From contig JAEYTY010000063.1 in assembly GCA_023433775.1 (NCBI GenBank), positions 22,423 through 86,422 of the forward strand: a stretch of 64,000 nt of DNA, given 5' to 3'. The stretch comes from Pseudomonadota bacterium. Its GTDB lineage: Bacteria > Pseudomonadota > Alphaproteobacteria > Rhizobiales > Devosiaceae. Positions 9,295 through 17,780 of the stretch are shown in pieces; the first letter of the stretch is position 1; every line of letters begins with the position of its first letter. The position numbers and the translations under genes are program-made. The notes beneath the pieces are model-generated. The model ran no database searches. It had not been told where the DNA came from and saw only the letters and a program-made list of their open reading frames with translations.

Positions 9295-10158
9295 GTGAAA
9301 ACCAAGGATTTTCTGGGCAGGATTGCCGATTCACTGGAGAGTATTGCCCGCTCGCTTGGCGCTGACCGGGGCGCACAGCGCGCCGAGATTGGCGAGGCCA
9401 ATGCCTATCACTGGCAGGGCGAGAGCGGGACGCTGCTGGCGGTGCCCAAGGTGAGTCACGTGCCGCTGGCCATGCTGCGCGGCATCGACTCGGTGCGCGA
9501 CATATTGCTGGCCAATAGCGAGCAGTTTGCGCGCGGGCATGGCGCCAATAATGCGCTGCTCTGGGGCGCGCGGGGCATGGGCAAGAGCTCGCTGGTCAAG
9601 GCGATCCATGCCGATATAGCGGCGCGGGATGGCTTTGGGCGGCTGATCCTGATCGAAATTGCGCGGGAGGATCTCGAAACGCTGCCGCAAGTGATGCGGG
9701 CGATTGCGGGCAATCCGGCGCGGTTCATCGTCTTTTGCGACGATCTGAGCTTTGACAGCGGCGAGACGAGCTACAAGTCGCTCAAGACCATCCTTGATGG
9801 CGGGATCGAGGGGCGGCCGGACAATGTGCTGTTCTATGCGACGTCGAACCGACGTCACCTGATGCCGCGCGACATGATCGAGAATGAGCGCTCGACGGCG
9901 ATCAATCCGAGCGAGGCGGTGGAGGAGAAGGTGTCGCTGTCGGACCGCTTCGGGCTGTGGCTGGGCTTTCACAATAGCGACCAGGACAATTACCTCGCCA
10001 TGGTTTCGGGCTATGCGGATTATTATGGGCTCGAGATCGACGCGGAAACGCTGCGGGCGCGGGCCATTGAATGGGCGGCGACGCGAGGGGCGCGTTCGGG
10101 GCGCGTGGCGATCCAGCTTATTCGCACGCTGGCCGGGGAAAAGGGCAAGGCGCTTTAG
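9295..10158 (+). CDS. DUF815 family AAA-type ATPase
   Basis: A 287-residue ATPase of the DUF815 family. The Walker A motif GARGMGKSS is near residues 90-98, the Walker B-like FIVFCDDLSFD is near 145, and a sensor-like FYATSNRRHLMPRD is near 185. The GTG at 9295 is chosen because AGGAGA lies at 9279-9284 and the open frame upstream of it shows no domain. The cellular role is not established. It stands alone on the plus strand, divergent from yajC and convergent with the LysM/M23 gene, and ends at a bidirectional terminator. Confidence 0.9.
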   Translation: MKTKDFLGRIADSLESIARSLGADRGAQRAEIGEANAYHWQGESGTLLAVPKVSHVPLAMLRGIDSVRDILLANSEQFARGHGANNALLWGARGMGKSSLVKAIHADIAARDGFGRLILIEIAREDLETLPQVMRAIAGNPARFIVFCDDLSFDSGETSYKSLKTILDGGIEGRPDNVLFYATSNRRHLMPRDMIENERSTAINPSEAVEEKVSLSDRFGLWLGFHNSDQDNYLAMVSGYADYYGLEIDAETLRARAIEWAATRGARSGRVAIQLIRTLAGEKGKAL

Positions 10159-10166
10159 GCAAAGCA

Positions 10167-10203
10167 AAAGGCCGGCGCTGGGCACCGGCCTTTGGAATTT
10201 TTC
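10167..10203. terminator. Bidirectional terminator
   Basis: Nine-bp stem AAAGGCCGG (10167-10175) with CCGGCCTTT (10185-10193). A run containing AATTTTT follows on the plus side and TTTTGCTTT on the minus side. It separates the convergent DUF815 and LysM/M23 genes. Confidence 0.8.
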
Positions 10204-10218
10204 GGGTGGATCGTCCGC

Positions 10219-11490
10219 TTAGCTGGCGAGCATCGGGACGGGATCGACCGGGGTGGCACCCTTGCGCAGTTCGAAGTGGAGCTGCGGGCGGGAAACAGAG
10301 CCGGTCATGCCGACCGTGCCGATGGCATCGCCGCGATTGACCACGGCACCCTTGGCGACGTTCATGTTCTGCAGGTGGGCATAGGCCGAGACATAGCCAT
10401 TGGGGTGGCGGACGAGGATGAGGTTGCCATATCCCTCGACGCCGGAGCCGACATAGATGACCGTGCCGTTTTCGGCGGCCTTGACGGTGGAGCCTTCGGG
10501 GACGTCGATATTGATGCCGGTGCCGCGCGATGCTGCGAAATCGGTGATGACGCGGCCGCTGACGGGCCAGCGGAACTTGTCGCTGCCCGACATTTCGGGC
10601 TCGGCCTTGGGCGTTGCGGCAGGCGCCGGAGCGGCGGCCTGCTGAACCACGGGCTGGGCAGCCGGTGCGGTCGGGGTCTGCAACACATTGGCGCCGCCTG
10701 CGGGCAAGGGCTTTGGTGTCGGCGCGATAGCTTCGGGCGAAGCGCTGGCGAGCTTGACGTCTGGCGTTGCGGCTTGCGCAGGTGCGGTCGGGATGAGATC
10801 GGAGCGGCCTGGGATCAGCACCTTCTGGCCGACGACGATCTTGTCGGGCGAGCCGAGATTGTTCGCCTGGACGATGGCCTGGGTGGTCACGTCATATTTG
10901 CGGGCGATGGTGTAGAGGGACTCGCCGCTGGCGATGGTGTGCATATAGCCGCTGGCCGGGGCCGACTGCATCGGCACGCTGGAATTGACCGGAAGGGCGC
11001 TGTTGGCTGCGGAAGGATTGCCCATGGCCACTGCCGCAGGGACGACAGGCATCGGGGCAAGAGACTGCTGTGCGGGCATGGCTTGCGTGGTTCCCATTGA
11101 GGACGATGAATTCAGTGCGGGCAGGCTTTGCGTCTGTACCGTCGGCCGCGCCACGCCCATGCCGATGGGCGAGGTCGTGCCGGGCGGCTGGGCAAAGGCG
11201 GAAGGTGCCGTCTGGAATTGCTGAGAGGGCGCACCCCATGCTGCCCCGACATTGGCCGGAGGCAGGAACTGCTGCTCGGCAACCTGTACAGATCGCGGAG
11301 CGCCAAGACTGGCGGGCATGGGCTGGTTCAGGGACGCGGGGGCCGACTGGGCGACTGAACCGGTTACGGTAGAATCGCCAAAGGTGCGACCGCCTAGACT
11401 GTTGCAACCGGACAGACTTACTGCTGCCACAACCACACCAGCCATTGCGACCGTGCATTTTAGGGTCCGCAAGGACACGCGAAAACTCAT
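10219..11490 (-). CDS. NlpD-like lipoprotein with LysM and a degenerate M23 (LytM) domain
   Basis: Predicted envelope lipoprotein of 423 residues that probably activates amidases during division. The signal peptide ends in a lipobox with Cys29 (SLSGC). A Pro/Ala-rich linker is followed by LysM at about 180-228 and LytM at about 300-423. The LytM zinc site is incomplete: the HxGxD motif reads GINID and the terminal HxH reads QLH, while YAHL is kept. Catalytic M23 enzymes need those histidines; E. coli NlpD also lacks them. It lies beside surE, as nlpD does in many proteobacteria. Non-enzymatic activator function is inferred. Confidence 0.85.
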   Translation of the reverse strand: MSFRVSLRTLKCTVAMAGVVVAAVSLSGCNSLGGRTFGDSTVTGSVAQSAPASLNQPMPASLGAPRSVQVAEQQFLPPANVGAAWGAPSQQFQTAPSAFAQPPGTTSPIGMGVARPTVQTQSLPALNSSSSMGTTQAMPAQQSLAPMPVVPAAVAMGNPSAANSALPVNSSVPMQSAPASGYMHTIASGESLYTIARKYDVTTQAIVQANNLGSPDKIVVGQKVLIPGRSDLIPTAPAQAATPDVKLASASPEAIAPTPKPLPAGGANVLQTPTAPAAQPVVQQAAAPAPAATPKAEPEMSGSDKFRWPVSGRVITDFAASRGTGINIDVPEGSTVKAAENGTVIYVGSGVEGYGNLILVRHPNGYVSAYAHLQNMNVAKGAVVNRGDAIGTVGMTGSVSRPQLHFELRKGATPVDPVPMLAS

Positions 11491-11612
11491 CGGCTTACTC
11501 GTACGCAGGTACTCAACACTGAAATTGAGAATAGGTGCGCAAGGTAAAGACGAGTTTAAAGTCGATGCGATTTGAGTGAAATCGCATCAGGCAGATTCAG
11601 AGACGGGTAAGG

Positions 11613-12395
11613 TTAAGAACGGGACCGGCTTTTGAGAGCCGCGCCAGACAGCCGCCCGAGGGCCGCCTGATGGGTTTGCTGGAGCGCGAAAGGCGTCACG
11701 GTTATGGCGTTTCCGCGGCGCAAAACCTCGAAATCTGCCTCCGGATCAAGCGGCAGCGGGGTTTCGGGGATGGCCATGAAGAAGCGGCCCGGATTGTCGC
11801 TCTGGTAGTAGCGAATGGGTGAGCGCGAGAAGCGCTGATGAGGCACGGCGGGGATGCCGACGACGTCTTTAGAGTCACAAAATGGGAAATTGACGTTGTA
11901 AAAAACGTCGTCCCCCGCATGGATGCGCAAAATTGTGTCGACGACATCGGCGCCGAAAAGGGCGGCATTGGTCCAGTCAGCCGTGTGGGTAACGGCGTAA
12001 TCCATGGACTGGCTCATGGCGATGCCGATGGCCCCCTGCAAGGCCCCTTCCCGCGCGCCGCCCGCCGTGCCGGAGCAATTGACGATATCGCCCAGGTTCT
12101 GCCCGGCATTGACGCCGGAGAGGACGAGGTCGGCTGGTCGATCACCCAGAACATGGGTCATGCCGGCGACGACGCAATCGGCGGGGGAGCCATCCTTGAC
12201 CACAAAGCGGCGTGGACCGCGCTCTTCGAGAACCAGCTCCCGTCCGAAGCTGAAGCGGTGCCCTGCCCCGGACTGATTGCCGTCCGGAGCGACGATCCAG
12301 ACATCGTCGGAGATCGCATGGGCAATATCGGCCATGATGGCCAAGCCCGGCGCATCCACGCCATCATCATTGGTGATGAGGATGCGCAGGTCCAT
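11613..12395 (-). CDS. surE: 5'/3'-nucleotidase SurE
   Basis: Metal-dependent nucleoside monophosphate phosphatase of stationary-phase survival. The protein is 260 residues, normal for the family. The metal-site motif ITNDDG is at residues 6-11, then VAPDGNQSGAG, the conserved KDGSPADCV and SGVNAGQNLG. The start codon follows the serS stop after one base, so the two genes are probably cotranscribed and coupled. The usual pcm gene between surE and nlpD is missing here. A PIMT-like gene does occur at 33198-33845. Confidence 0.97.
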   Translation of the reverse strand: MDLRILITNDDGVDAPGLAIMADIAHAISDDVWIVAPDGNQSGAGHRFSFGRELVLEERGPRRFVVKDGSPADCVVAGMTHVLGDRPADLVLSGVNAGQNLGDIVNCSGTAGGAREGALQGAIGIAMSQSMDYAVTHTADWTNAALFGADVVDTILRIHAGDDVFYNVNFPFCDSKDVVGIPAVPHQRFSRSPIRYYQSDNPGRFFMAIPETPLPLDPEADFEVLRRGNAITVTPFALQQTHQAALGRLSGAALKSRSRS

Positions 12396-12396
12396 A

Positions 12397-13935
12397 TCAG
12401 CGGCCGCCGATGGATTTCAGGCCGCCCATATAGGGTTGTAGCGCTTCGGGGATGAGAACCGAGCCATCTTCCTGCTGGTAATTTTCCAGCACGGCGATGA
12501 GGCAGCGGCCAACGGCCGTGCCCGAGCCGTTGAGCGTATGGACATAGCGCGGCGCTTGCTTTTCGCCGGAGGGACGATAGCGCGCCTCCATGCGGCGGGC
12601 CTGGAAATCGCCACAGACCGAGACGGACGAGATTTCGCGATATGTGTCCTGCCCCGGGAGCCAGACTTCCATGTCATAGGTGCGGCGGGCGCCAAAACCC
12701 ATATCGCCCGTGCAAAGCTTCATGACGCGGTAATGGAGGCCCAGACGCTGAAGCACAGTTTCAGCGGCCACCAACATGCGCTCATGCTCGTTTTCTGCTT
12801 CTTCGGGCGTGGTGATGGCGACCAGTTCGACCTTGTTGAACTGGTGCTGGCGCAACATGCCGCGCGTATCGCGGCCCGAGGAGCCGGCTTCCGAGCGGAA
12901 GCAGGAGGTTAGCGCGGTGTAACGCAGGGGAAGTTCTTCCTCGGCGAGGATGGATTCGCGGACGAGGTTGGTAAGGGGGACTTCGGCTGTGGGGATGAGA
13001 TAATAGGGGACTGATCTCTCAATCTCTTCGCCTGGACGAAGCGAACTGAAGTTGATTTTGTCTTCGAGCGTATCGTTAATCGCTGCCCGAACCGCATTTT
13101 GGTATTCCGCGTGCAAATCGGGATGCAGCTCAATTGCTGCCAATTCGTGCTCACGATGCCTATTTTGTTGAATAAACCGCTTGGCAGCAGCGTTAATTGC
13201 TGGCCTGACATCTTCAAGCGTAAGTGCTCGGCTTGATTTGAACAGGTCGTCCTCGAACTTCGGAAGCTGCCCGGTCCCAAACAATGCCTCATCCCGCACC
13301 AGCACCGGCGGCTGTACTTCCATATAGCCATGCTCGGTGGTGTGCAGATCGAGCATGAACTGGCCGAGGGCGCGTTCCAGGCGGGCAATCTGGCCCTTGA
13401 GGACGACGAAGCGGCTGCCCGAGAGCTTGGCCGCGATTTCGAAATCCATGTCCTTTTCGGCAACGCCGATATCGAAATGTTCCTTCGGGGCGAAGCTGAA
13501 TACGGGCTTTGGCGCACGTGTCTTGGCGACAGTTGAGGCAGAGCCGTTGAGGCCGAAATATTCGACATTGTCGGCTTCGTCTGCACCGACAGGAACATCG
13601 TCCAGCGCAATATTGGGGATGGCCGAGAGGGCGTCGCGCAGTTCCTTTTCGACGGCGCGCTCTTCGGCTTCGCCGGCAGGAATGGTTTCCTTGAGGCGCG
13701 CGACTTCGGCCATCAGCTCGGCGGCTTTGGCTTCGTCCTTCTGGGCCTTGGCCTGGCCGATCTGCTTGGAGAGGCTGTTGCGCTTTTCCTGCGCCTCGTT
13801 GAGGCGGACGATGATCTGGCGACGGCGCTCGTCTATGGCGATGAGATCGGAGGAGCGGACGGACACATTCTTGCGCTGCGACATGGCTTTGTCGAAGGCT
13901 TCAGGATTGTCTCTGATCCACTTGATATCGAACAT
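12397..13935 (-). CDS. serS: Seryl-tRNA synthetase with an unusual internal insertion
   Basis: Charges tRNA-Ser (and tRNA-Sec precursors) with serine. It has an N-terminal coiled-coil arm (about 30-110) and a class II core with [31 protein letters not shown] (motif 2 region) and the C-terminal NGSGTAVGR motif 3. At 512 residues it is about 80 longer than the usual 425-430. The excess is one block at about residues 234-311, between [10 protein letters not shown] and LIPTAEVP, which are normally separated by only a few residues. The block is in frame and its DNA is AT-richer than the rest. All catalytic motifs are intact, so the enzyme is expected to work. Confidence 0.96.
   Translation of the reverse strand: MFDIKWIRDNPEAFDKAMSQRKNVSVRSSDLIAIDERRRQIIVRLNEAQEKRNSLSKQIGQAKAQKDEAKAAELMAEVARLKETIPAGEAEERAVEKELRDALSAIPNIALDDVPVGADEADNVEYFGLNGSASTVAKTRAPKPVFSFAPKEHFDIGVAEKDMDFEIAAKLSGSRFVVLKGQIARLERALGQFMLDLHTTEHGYMEVQPPVLVRDEALFGTGQLPKFEDDLFKSSRALTLEDVRPAINAAAKRFIQQNRHREHELAAIELHPDLHAEYQNAVRAAINDTLEDKINFSSLRPGEEIERSVPYYLIPTAEVPLTNLVRESILAEEELPLRYTALTSCFRSEAGSSGRDTRGMLRQHQFNKVELVAITTPEEAENEHERMLVAAETVLQRLGLHYRVMKLCTGDMGFGARRTYDMEVWLPGQDTYREISSVSVCGDFQARRMEARYRPSGEKQAPRYVHTLNGSGTAVGRCLIAVLENYQQEDGSVLIPEALQPYMGGLKSIGGR
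13003..13236 (-). other. In-frame, low-GC insertion within serS
   Basis: Codes for about 78 extra residues in the SerRS catalytic domain. Hand count of bases 13021-13240 gives 107 G+C of 220 (about 49%), against about 60% around it. The encoded peptide is hydrophilic and looks helical, with stretches such as [17 protein letters not shown] and [20 protein letters not shown] do not recognise a domain. It sits at the tip of a beta-hairpin in known SerRS structures, a place that could tolerate an insertion. Confidence 0.75.
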
Positions 13936-14006
13936 CGTGCGCTACGGGTCGCCCCGCCTCTGTTGGGACAGGCCGGTTTGGGAAACCCGAAGCGCGCCTG
14001 TCAGCG

Positions 14007-14034
14007 CTGCGGGCACAAGTGGCTGTGCCCGCAG
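14007..14034 (-). terminator. Strong hairpin between tatC and serS
   Basis: Perfect 11-bp stem (CTGCGGGCACA, 14007-14017, with TGTGCCCGCAG, 14024-14034) and a 6-base loop, 12 bp after the tatC stop. There is no T-run. It is a possible mRNA 3'-end or Rho-assisted terminator. Confidence 0.5.
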
Positions 14035-14046
14035 AAGCGGCCACAG

Positions 14047-14883
14047 CTATGCGGTAGATGAACCGGATTCGTCCGACGCCTTGGCTTCGGCCTGCTTGCG
14101 ACGCCGCTCGACCAGCCGAACCGAGAATATGGCCAGTTCGTAGAGGCCATACATGGGCAAGGCAAGACCGATCTGGGAAATCGGATCGGGCGGCGTGATG
14201 AAGGCGGCGGCAGCAATGATGCCGACAATGGCGTAGCGGCGGCCCTTTTTGAGCTGCTCGACATTGATCAGCTCGATCTGGGCCAGCAAGGTGAGCACCA
14301 CGGGCAGCTGGAAGCAGACACCGAATGCCAGGATCAGCGTCATGGCAAGGCTTAGATATTCAGAGACCTTGGCGAGCAGCCTGATCTCTTCGGTCTGCAT
14401 TCCGGCGAAGAAACCAAGCGCCATGGGCAGTACGACAAAATAGACCATGGCTGCGCCGAGGAGGAAGAAGACCGGCGTGGCGACAAGATAAGGCACCAGC
14501 GCCTTGCGCTCATGCTTGTAGAGGCCCGGCGCCACAAAGCCATAAATCTGGGTGGCCAGGAACGGGAAGCCAATGAAAATGGCGCCGAAGAAGGCCAGAT
14601 TGAGTTGGGTGAAGAAGAATTCCTGCGGCGCGGTGTAGATCAGCTCCATCTCGCCGGGATTTGGATAGATCGCGCGATAGGGATTGAGCAATATGTCAAA
14701 AATCTGCCCGGCAAAGAGGAAGCAGACGATCATCAGCACAACCAGCGCGATGGCGCTGTGAATGAGGCGCTTGCGCAGCTCGATCAGATGATCAAGCAAG
14801 GGGGCCTCGCTGCCCGCAAGCTCATCGACCTCGGCCTCGACCTCGGGTTTTTTGTCTTCGATCTGCTTGGTGGTTTCGGCCAT
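14047..14883 (-). CDS. tatC: Sec-independent protein translocase TatC
   Basis: Signal-peptide receptor and core of the twin-arginine export system for folded proteins. The protein is 278 residues with six membrane segments. It shows the family features LLDHLIELRKRLIHS near residues 29-43, FGAIFIGFPFLATQIYGFVAPGL and FGVCFQLPVVL. The cytoplasmic N-terminus is acidic. It starts two bases after the tatB stop, so tatABC is one operon running towards serS. Confidence 0.97.
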   Translation of the reverse strand: MAETTKQIEDKKPEVEAEVDELAGSEAPLLDHLIELRKRLIHSAIALVVLMIVCFLFAGQIFDILLNPYRAIYPNPGEMELIYTAPQEFFFTQLNLAFFGAIFIGFPFLATQIYGFVAPGLYKHERKALVPYLVATPVFFLLGAAMVYFVVLPMALGFFAGMQTEEIRLLAKVSEYLSLAMTLILAFGVCFQLPVVLTLLAQIELINVEQLKKGRRYAIVGIIAAAAFITPPDPISQIGLALPMYGLYELAIFSVRLVERRRKQAEAKASDESGSSTA

Positions 14884-14885
14884 GC

Positions 14886-15677
14886 TTAGTTCTTTCCGGC
14901 CGTATCAGCGGGCTTTTTGCGGCTGGCGCGTGGCTTTGCAGCAGGCTTGGGCGCATCGGCAACAGCGGGAGCGGCTTTGGCAGCGGCCGTTTTAGCCGGA
15001 GCGGCCGCTTTGGGAGCGGCCTTGGCTTTCGCGGTGCTGGGCTTGACCGCAGCCTTTGGCGGGCTTGCTACAGGAGCATCGACCGAAGCGGCAGGGGCCG
15101 GCGTCTTTGCCTTTGCGGCCTTTGGCTTGGGCGCGGCTGCGGCTTTGGCTGCTGCCTTCGGCGTTGTCTCAGGCTTGGCAGCGGCTTTGCGCGTGGCGGG
15201 CTTGGCCGCCGTCTTGGACCTGGTCTTGGCCGGAGCGCTATCGCTGGCAGGCGCAGCAGGAGCCTGCTTCACGAAAGTGGGCTTGAAGCCGTAGTCCGTC
15301 GCCAGTTCGGTGCTGGACTTGACCGGCGTCATGCCGGCCTGTTCCTTGATGGCGTCGGCAACGCTTTCGACCTTGGGATCGGCAGGCTTCAGAACGCCAC
15401 TGGGCTGCTCCTTGCCATCGGCGCCGATGGCGTTGAATTCCTTGCGGATTTCATCAGCAGTCTTCTTCAGCGGCGAAGTGAGCGTGTTGCGCAGATTGCG
15501 CACTTCATCGAGCCCGGTCGTGCGGTTGATCTCGCGCTGGAACTCGTTGCCCATGCGCCTGATCTGACCAATGACCTTGCCAATACGTCCCATGACGACG
15601 GGCAAATCTTTCGGGCCGATGAAGATCAGCGCAACGATGCCGATCACCATCATCTCTGTCCAGCCAAGGCCGAGCAT
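14886..15677 (-). CDS. tatB: Sec-independent protein translocase TatB with a long Ala/Lys/Pro tail
   Basis: TatB forms the substrate receptor with TatC. The N-terminus is typical: a short helix (MLGLGWTEMMVIGIVALIFI), the GPKDLPVVMGRIGKVIGQ hinge and an amphipathic helix to about residue 85. From about 140 to 263 the sequence becomes low-complexity Ala/Lys/Pro, resembling histone H1-like tails. E. coli TatB is about 170 residues, so this is long. The tail is probably disordered and cytoplasmic. It lies between tatA and tatC. Confidence 0.95.
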   Translation of the reverse strand: MLGLGWTEMMVIGIVALIFIGPKDLPVVMGRIGKVIGQIRRMGNEFQREINRTTGLDEVRNLRNTLTSPLKKTADEIRKEFNAIGADGKEQPSGVLKPADPKVESVADAIKEQAGMTPVKSSTELATDYGFKPTFVKQAPAAPASDSAPAKTRSKTAAKPATRKAAAKPETTPKAAAKAAAAPKPKAAKAKTPAPAASVDAPVASPPKAAVKPSTAKAKAAPKAAAPAKTAAAKAAPAVADAPKPAAKPRASRKKPADTAGKN

Positions 15678-15735
15678 GACTAAAGTCTCCGGGGAGCGCC
15701 GGCGGCGCCCGCGCGATCAGAAGGCAGAGCGCCGA

Positions 15736-15945
15736 TCAGGCGTCCTTGCTCTTGTCCACTTCGGCAGCATCGACGCGTGCGGCGGAGTTGATCTCTGCCG
15801 GCTTGTCGTCGTCCTTCATGCCCTTCTGGAAGGCTTTGATGCCGGAAGCGACTTCACCCATCATGCCGGAAATCTTGCCGCGTCCGAACAGCAGAATGAC
15901 AACGACGGCGACAACGAGAATGCCCCAAATGGATGGCGCGTGCAT
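15736..15945 (-). CDS. tatA: Sec-independent protein translocase TatA
   Basis: Pore-forming subunit of the Tat system. The protein is 69 residues: a single membrane helix ([16 protein letters not shown]), the FGRGKI hinge, then an amphipathic helix ([15 protein letters not shown]) and a charged tail. It is the first gene of tatABC, 58 bp before tatB. The orphan ABC ATPase gene ends 61 bp upstream on the same strand. Confidence 0.96.
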   Translation of the reverse strand: MHAPSIWGILVVAVVVILLFGRGKISGMMGEVASGIKAFQKGMKDDDKPAEINSAARVDAAEVDKSKDA

Positions 15946-16006
15946 ATTAGTCTCCCTAGAATTCCTGATACGCGGTTACACGCGAAACTTAGACTGAGAA
16001 ATAGGT

Positions 16007-17113
16007 TCAATCGCGTCCAAACACAAGAACGTGTTCCGGATTGAGCGCGACGAAAACGTCCTGTCCGACCATCAGATTGCCTTTGGATGGCTGGCGAACG
16101 CCGAGAGGGGCGTCGATCCCGTCGACTTTGACCTCGCAGATGTCGACGCCAATGGCGTCCCGCTTGCCCACGATGCGGCCCGCTGTTCCCGGGCCTTGCG
16201 CCCGGATTTCAAGGCCTCCAGCGGGGCGGATGGCCACCGTCACGGCGGCACCATCGGGCAGGTGTTCGACACGAACCGGGCCAAGGGGGGTGGCGGCTGA
16301 TCCGGCCTTAACCACGGAGTCAATCTCACTCAATGGTGAGAAGAAACGGGCCGCGTTGAGGTCCACCGGCTGGCGATATACATCGGCGGCGCTGCCGATC
16401 TGGACGATGCGGCCGTCGCGCAGCAGCGCCACGCGATCGCCCATCACCATGGCCTCTTCGGGATCATGGGTGACGATGAGGCTGGTCGCATTGGTTTCGC
16501 GCAGCACGGCGAGGGTTTCGCCACGCACGGTTTCGCGCAGGCGGGCATCGAGGCTGGAAAAGGGTTCGTCGAGGAGGAGCAGGCCGGGGCGCGGAGCGAC
16601 GCTGCGGGCGAGCGCCAGGCGCTGCTGCTGGCCGCCGGAGAGCTGATGGGGGTAGTCGGCCTCGCGCTCGGCCAGGCCCACACGGCGCAGGGCGGCACGC
16701 GCCTGCAGCAGCGCTGCGGGCCGGCCGAGGCGGCGGAGGCCGAAGAGGACGTTTTCGAGCAGCGTCAGGTGCGGGAAGAGCGCAAAATCCTGAAACATCA
16801 GGCCGATGCCGCGCTTGTTGGGCGGGGTGGTGCGGCCCGGCGCGGACATGAGTTCGCCATTGATGCGAACCTCGCCCGAGGCAATGGGCTGAATGCCGGC
16901 GGCGACGCGCAGGGCGGTGGATTTGCCCGAGCCGGACTCGCCGAGGAGGCACACGATTTCGCCTGGACGCAGGGTGAGGTTGAAATCCTCGAGCACTGTG
17001 CGGCCGCCCAGCGTCACGCTGACGGCGTCGAATTGCAGGGTTGCGGCGAAGGCAACGCCGGCTGTGCCGCGCGCACCCCAGCCGCGCAATTCGGTATCGG
17101 CTTTTTCAGTCAA
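16007..17113 (-). CDS. Orphan ABC transporter ATP-binding protein (FbpC/PotA-like)
   Basis: ATPase subunit of an importer-type ABC system, 368 residues: nucleotide-binding domain (about 25-255) plus a C-terminal TOBE-like region. Motifs are Walker A GESGSGKST, Q-loop LMFQDFALFPHL, signature [13 protein letters not shown], Walker B LLLLDEP and H-loop VTHD. The longer open frame to 17323 overlaps scpB. The TTG at 17113 overlaps the scpB stop and is the only start that keeps the domain without deep overlap. No permease or binding-protein gene is nearby, so the substrate is unknown. It interrupts the usual scpB-tatA adjacency. Confidence 0.85.
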   Translation of the reverse strand: MTEKADTELRGWGARGTAGVAFAATLQFDAVSVTLGGRTVLEDFNLTLRPGEIVCLLGESGSGKSTALRVAAGIQPIASGEVRINGELMSAPGRTTPPNKRGIGLMFQDFALFPHLTLLENVLFGLRRLGRPAALLQARAALRRVGLAEREADYPHQLSGGQQQRLALARSVAPRPGLLLLDEPFSSLDARLRETVRGETLAVLRETNATSLIVTHDPEEAMVMGDRVALLRDGRIVQIGSAADVYRQPVDLNAARFFSPLSEIDSVVKAGSAATPLGPVRVEHLPDGAAVTVAIRPAGGLEIRAQGPGTAGRIVGKRDAIGVDICEVKVDGIDAPLGVRQPSKGNLMVGQDVFVALNPEHVLVFGRD

Positions 17114-17780
17114 CGTCGTCGCCTTCGGGCTCCAGATCGCCCTGGTCTGATGGATCGAGGGGATCCTCGTCGTCGCGCAGGGCGCCGTCGAATGGCAGGG
17201 GGATTTGCAGATCGGGCGGCAGGCGGCTGGAGAGGAGGCCGGCGCCCTTGAGTTCTTCGAGGCCCGGCAGATCGCCCAGCGCGGTAAGGCCGAAGTGATC
17301 GAGGAAGGCTTCGGTGGTGCCATAGGTCACCGGGCGGCCCGGCGTGCGCCGCCTGCCCCGCATTCGCACCCAGCCGGCTTCAAGCAGAATGTCGAGCGTG
17401 CCCTTGCCCGTTGCAACGCCGCGGACCTCTTCGATTTCGGCGCGGGTGGAGGGCTGGTGATAGGCGATGATGGCGAGTGTTTCGAGGGCGGCGCGAGAGA
17501 GCGGGCGGGTTTCTTGCTCTTCGCGGCGGAGGAGAAAGCCGAGATCTTCGGCGGTACGGAAGGCCCAGCTGTCGCCACGACGAACGAGATTGACGCCGCG
17601 ATTTGCGTATTGGGCCGCGAGGTCCTCGATGAGCGCGGTGATGTCGACGCCTTCGCCGATATAGGGCGCAATGTCGGCAGCGGATAGCGGCTCGGCGGAG
17701 GCAAAGAGCAGCGCTTCGACAATGCGCATCTGCCGCTCGTGAACCGCGCCGGGGGCGTCGTCTGGCTCGATCATGCTCAT
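17106..17780 (-). CDS. scpB: Segregation and condensation protein B ScpB
   Basis: Winged-helix subunit of the SMC-ScpAB condensin. The protein is 224 residues with RIVEALLFASAEPLSAADIA at the start, then LETLAIIAYHQPSTRAEIEEVRG and a typical GRPVTYGTTEAFLDHFGL near residue 160, followed by an acidic tail. The start at 17780 overlaps the scpA stop in an ATGA, a strong sign of coupling, so the longer open frame to 17957 is rejected. Confidence 0.95.
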   Translation of the reverse strand: MSMIEPDDAPGAVHERQMRIVEALLFASAEPLSAADIAPYIGEGVDITALIEDLAAQYANRGVNLVRRGDSWAFRTAEDLGFLLRREEQETRPLSRAALETLAIIAYHQPSTRAEIEEVRGVATGKGTLDILLEAGWVRMRGRRRTPGRPVTYGTTEAFLDHFGLTALGDLPGLEELKGAGLLSSRLPPDLQIPLPFDGALRDDEDPLDPSDQGDLEPEGDDVD

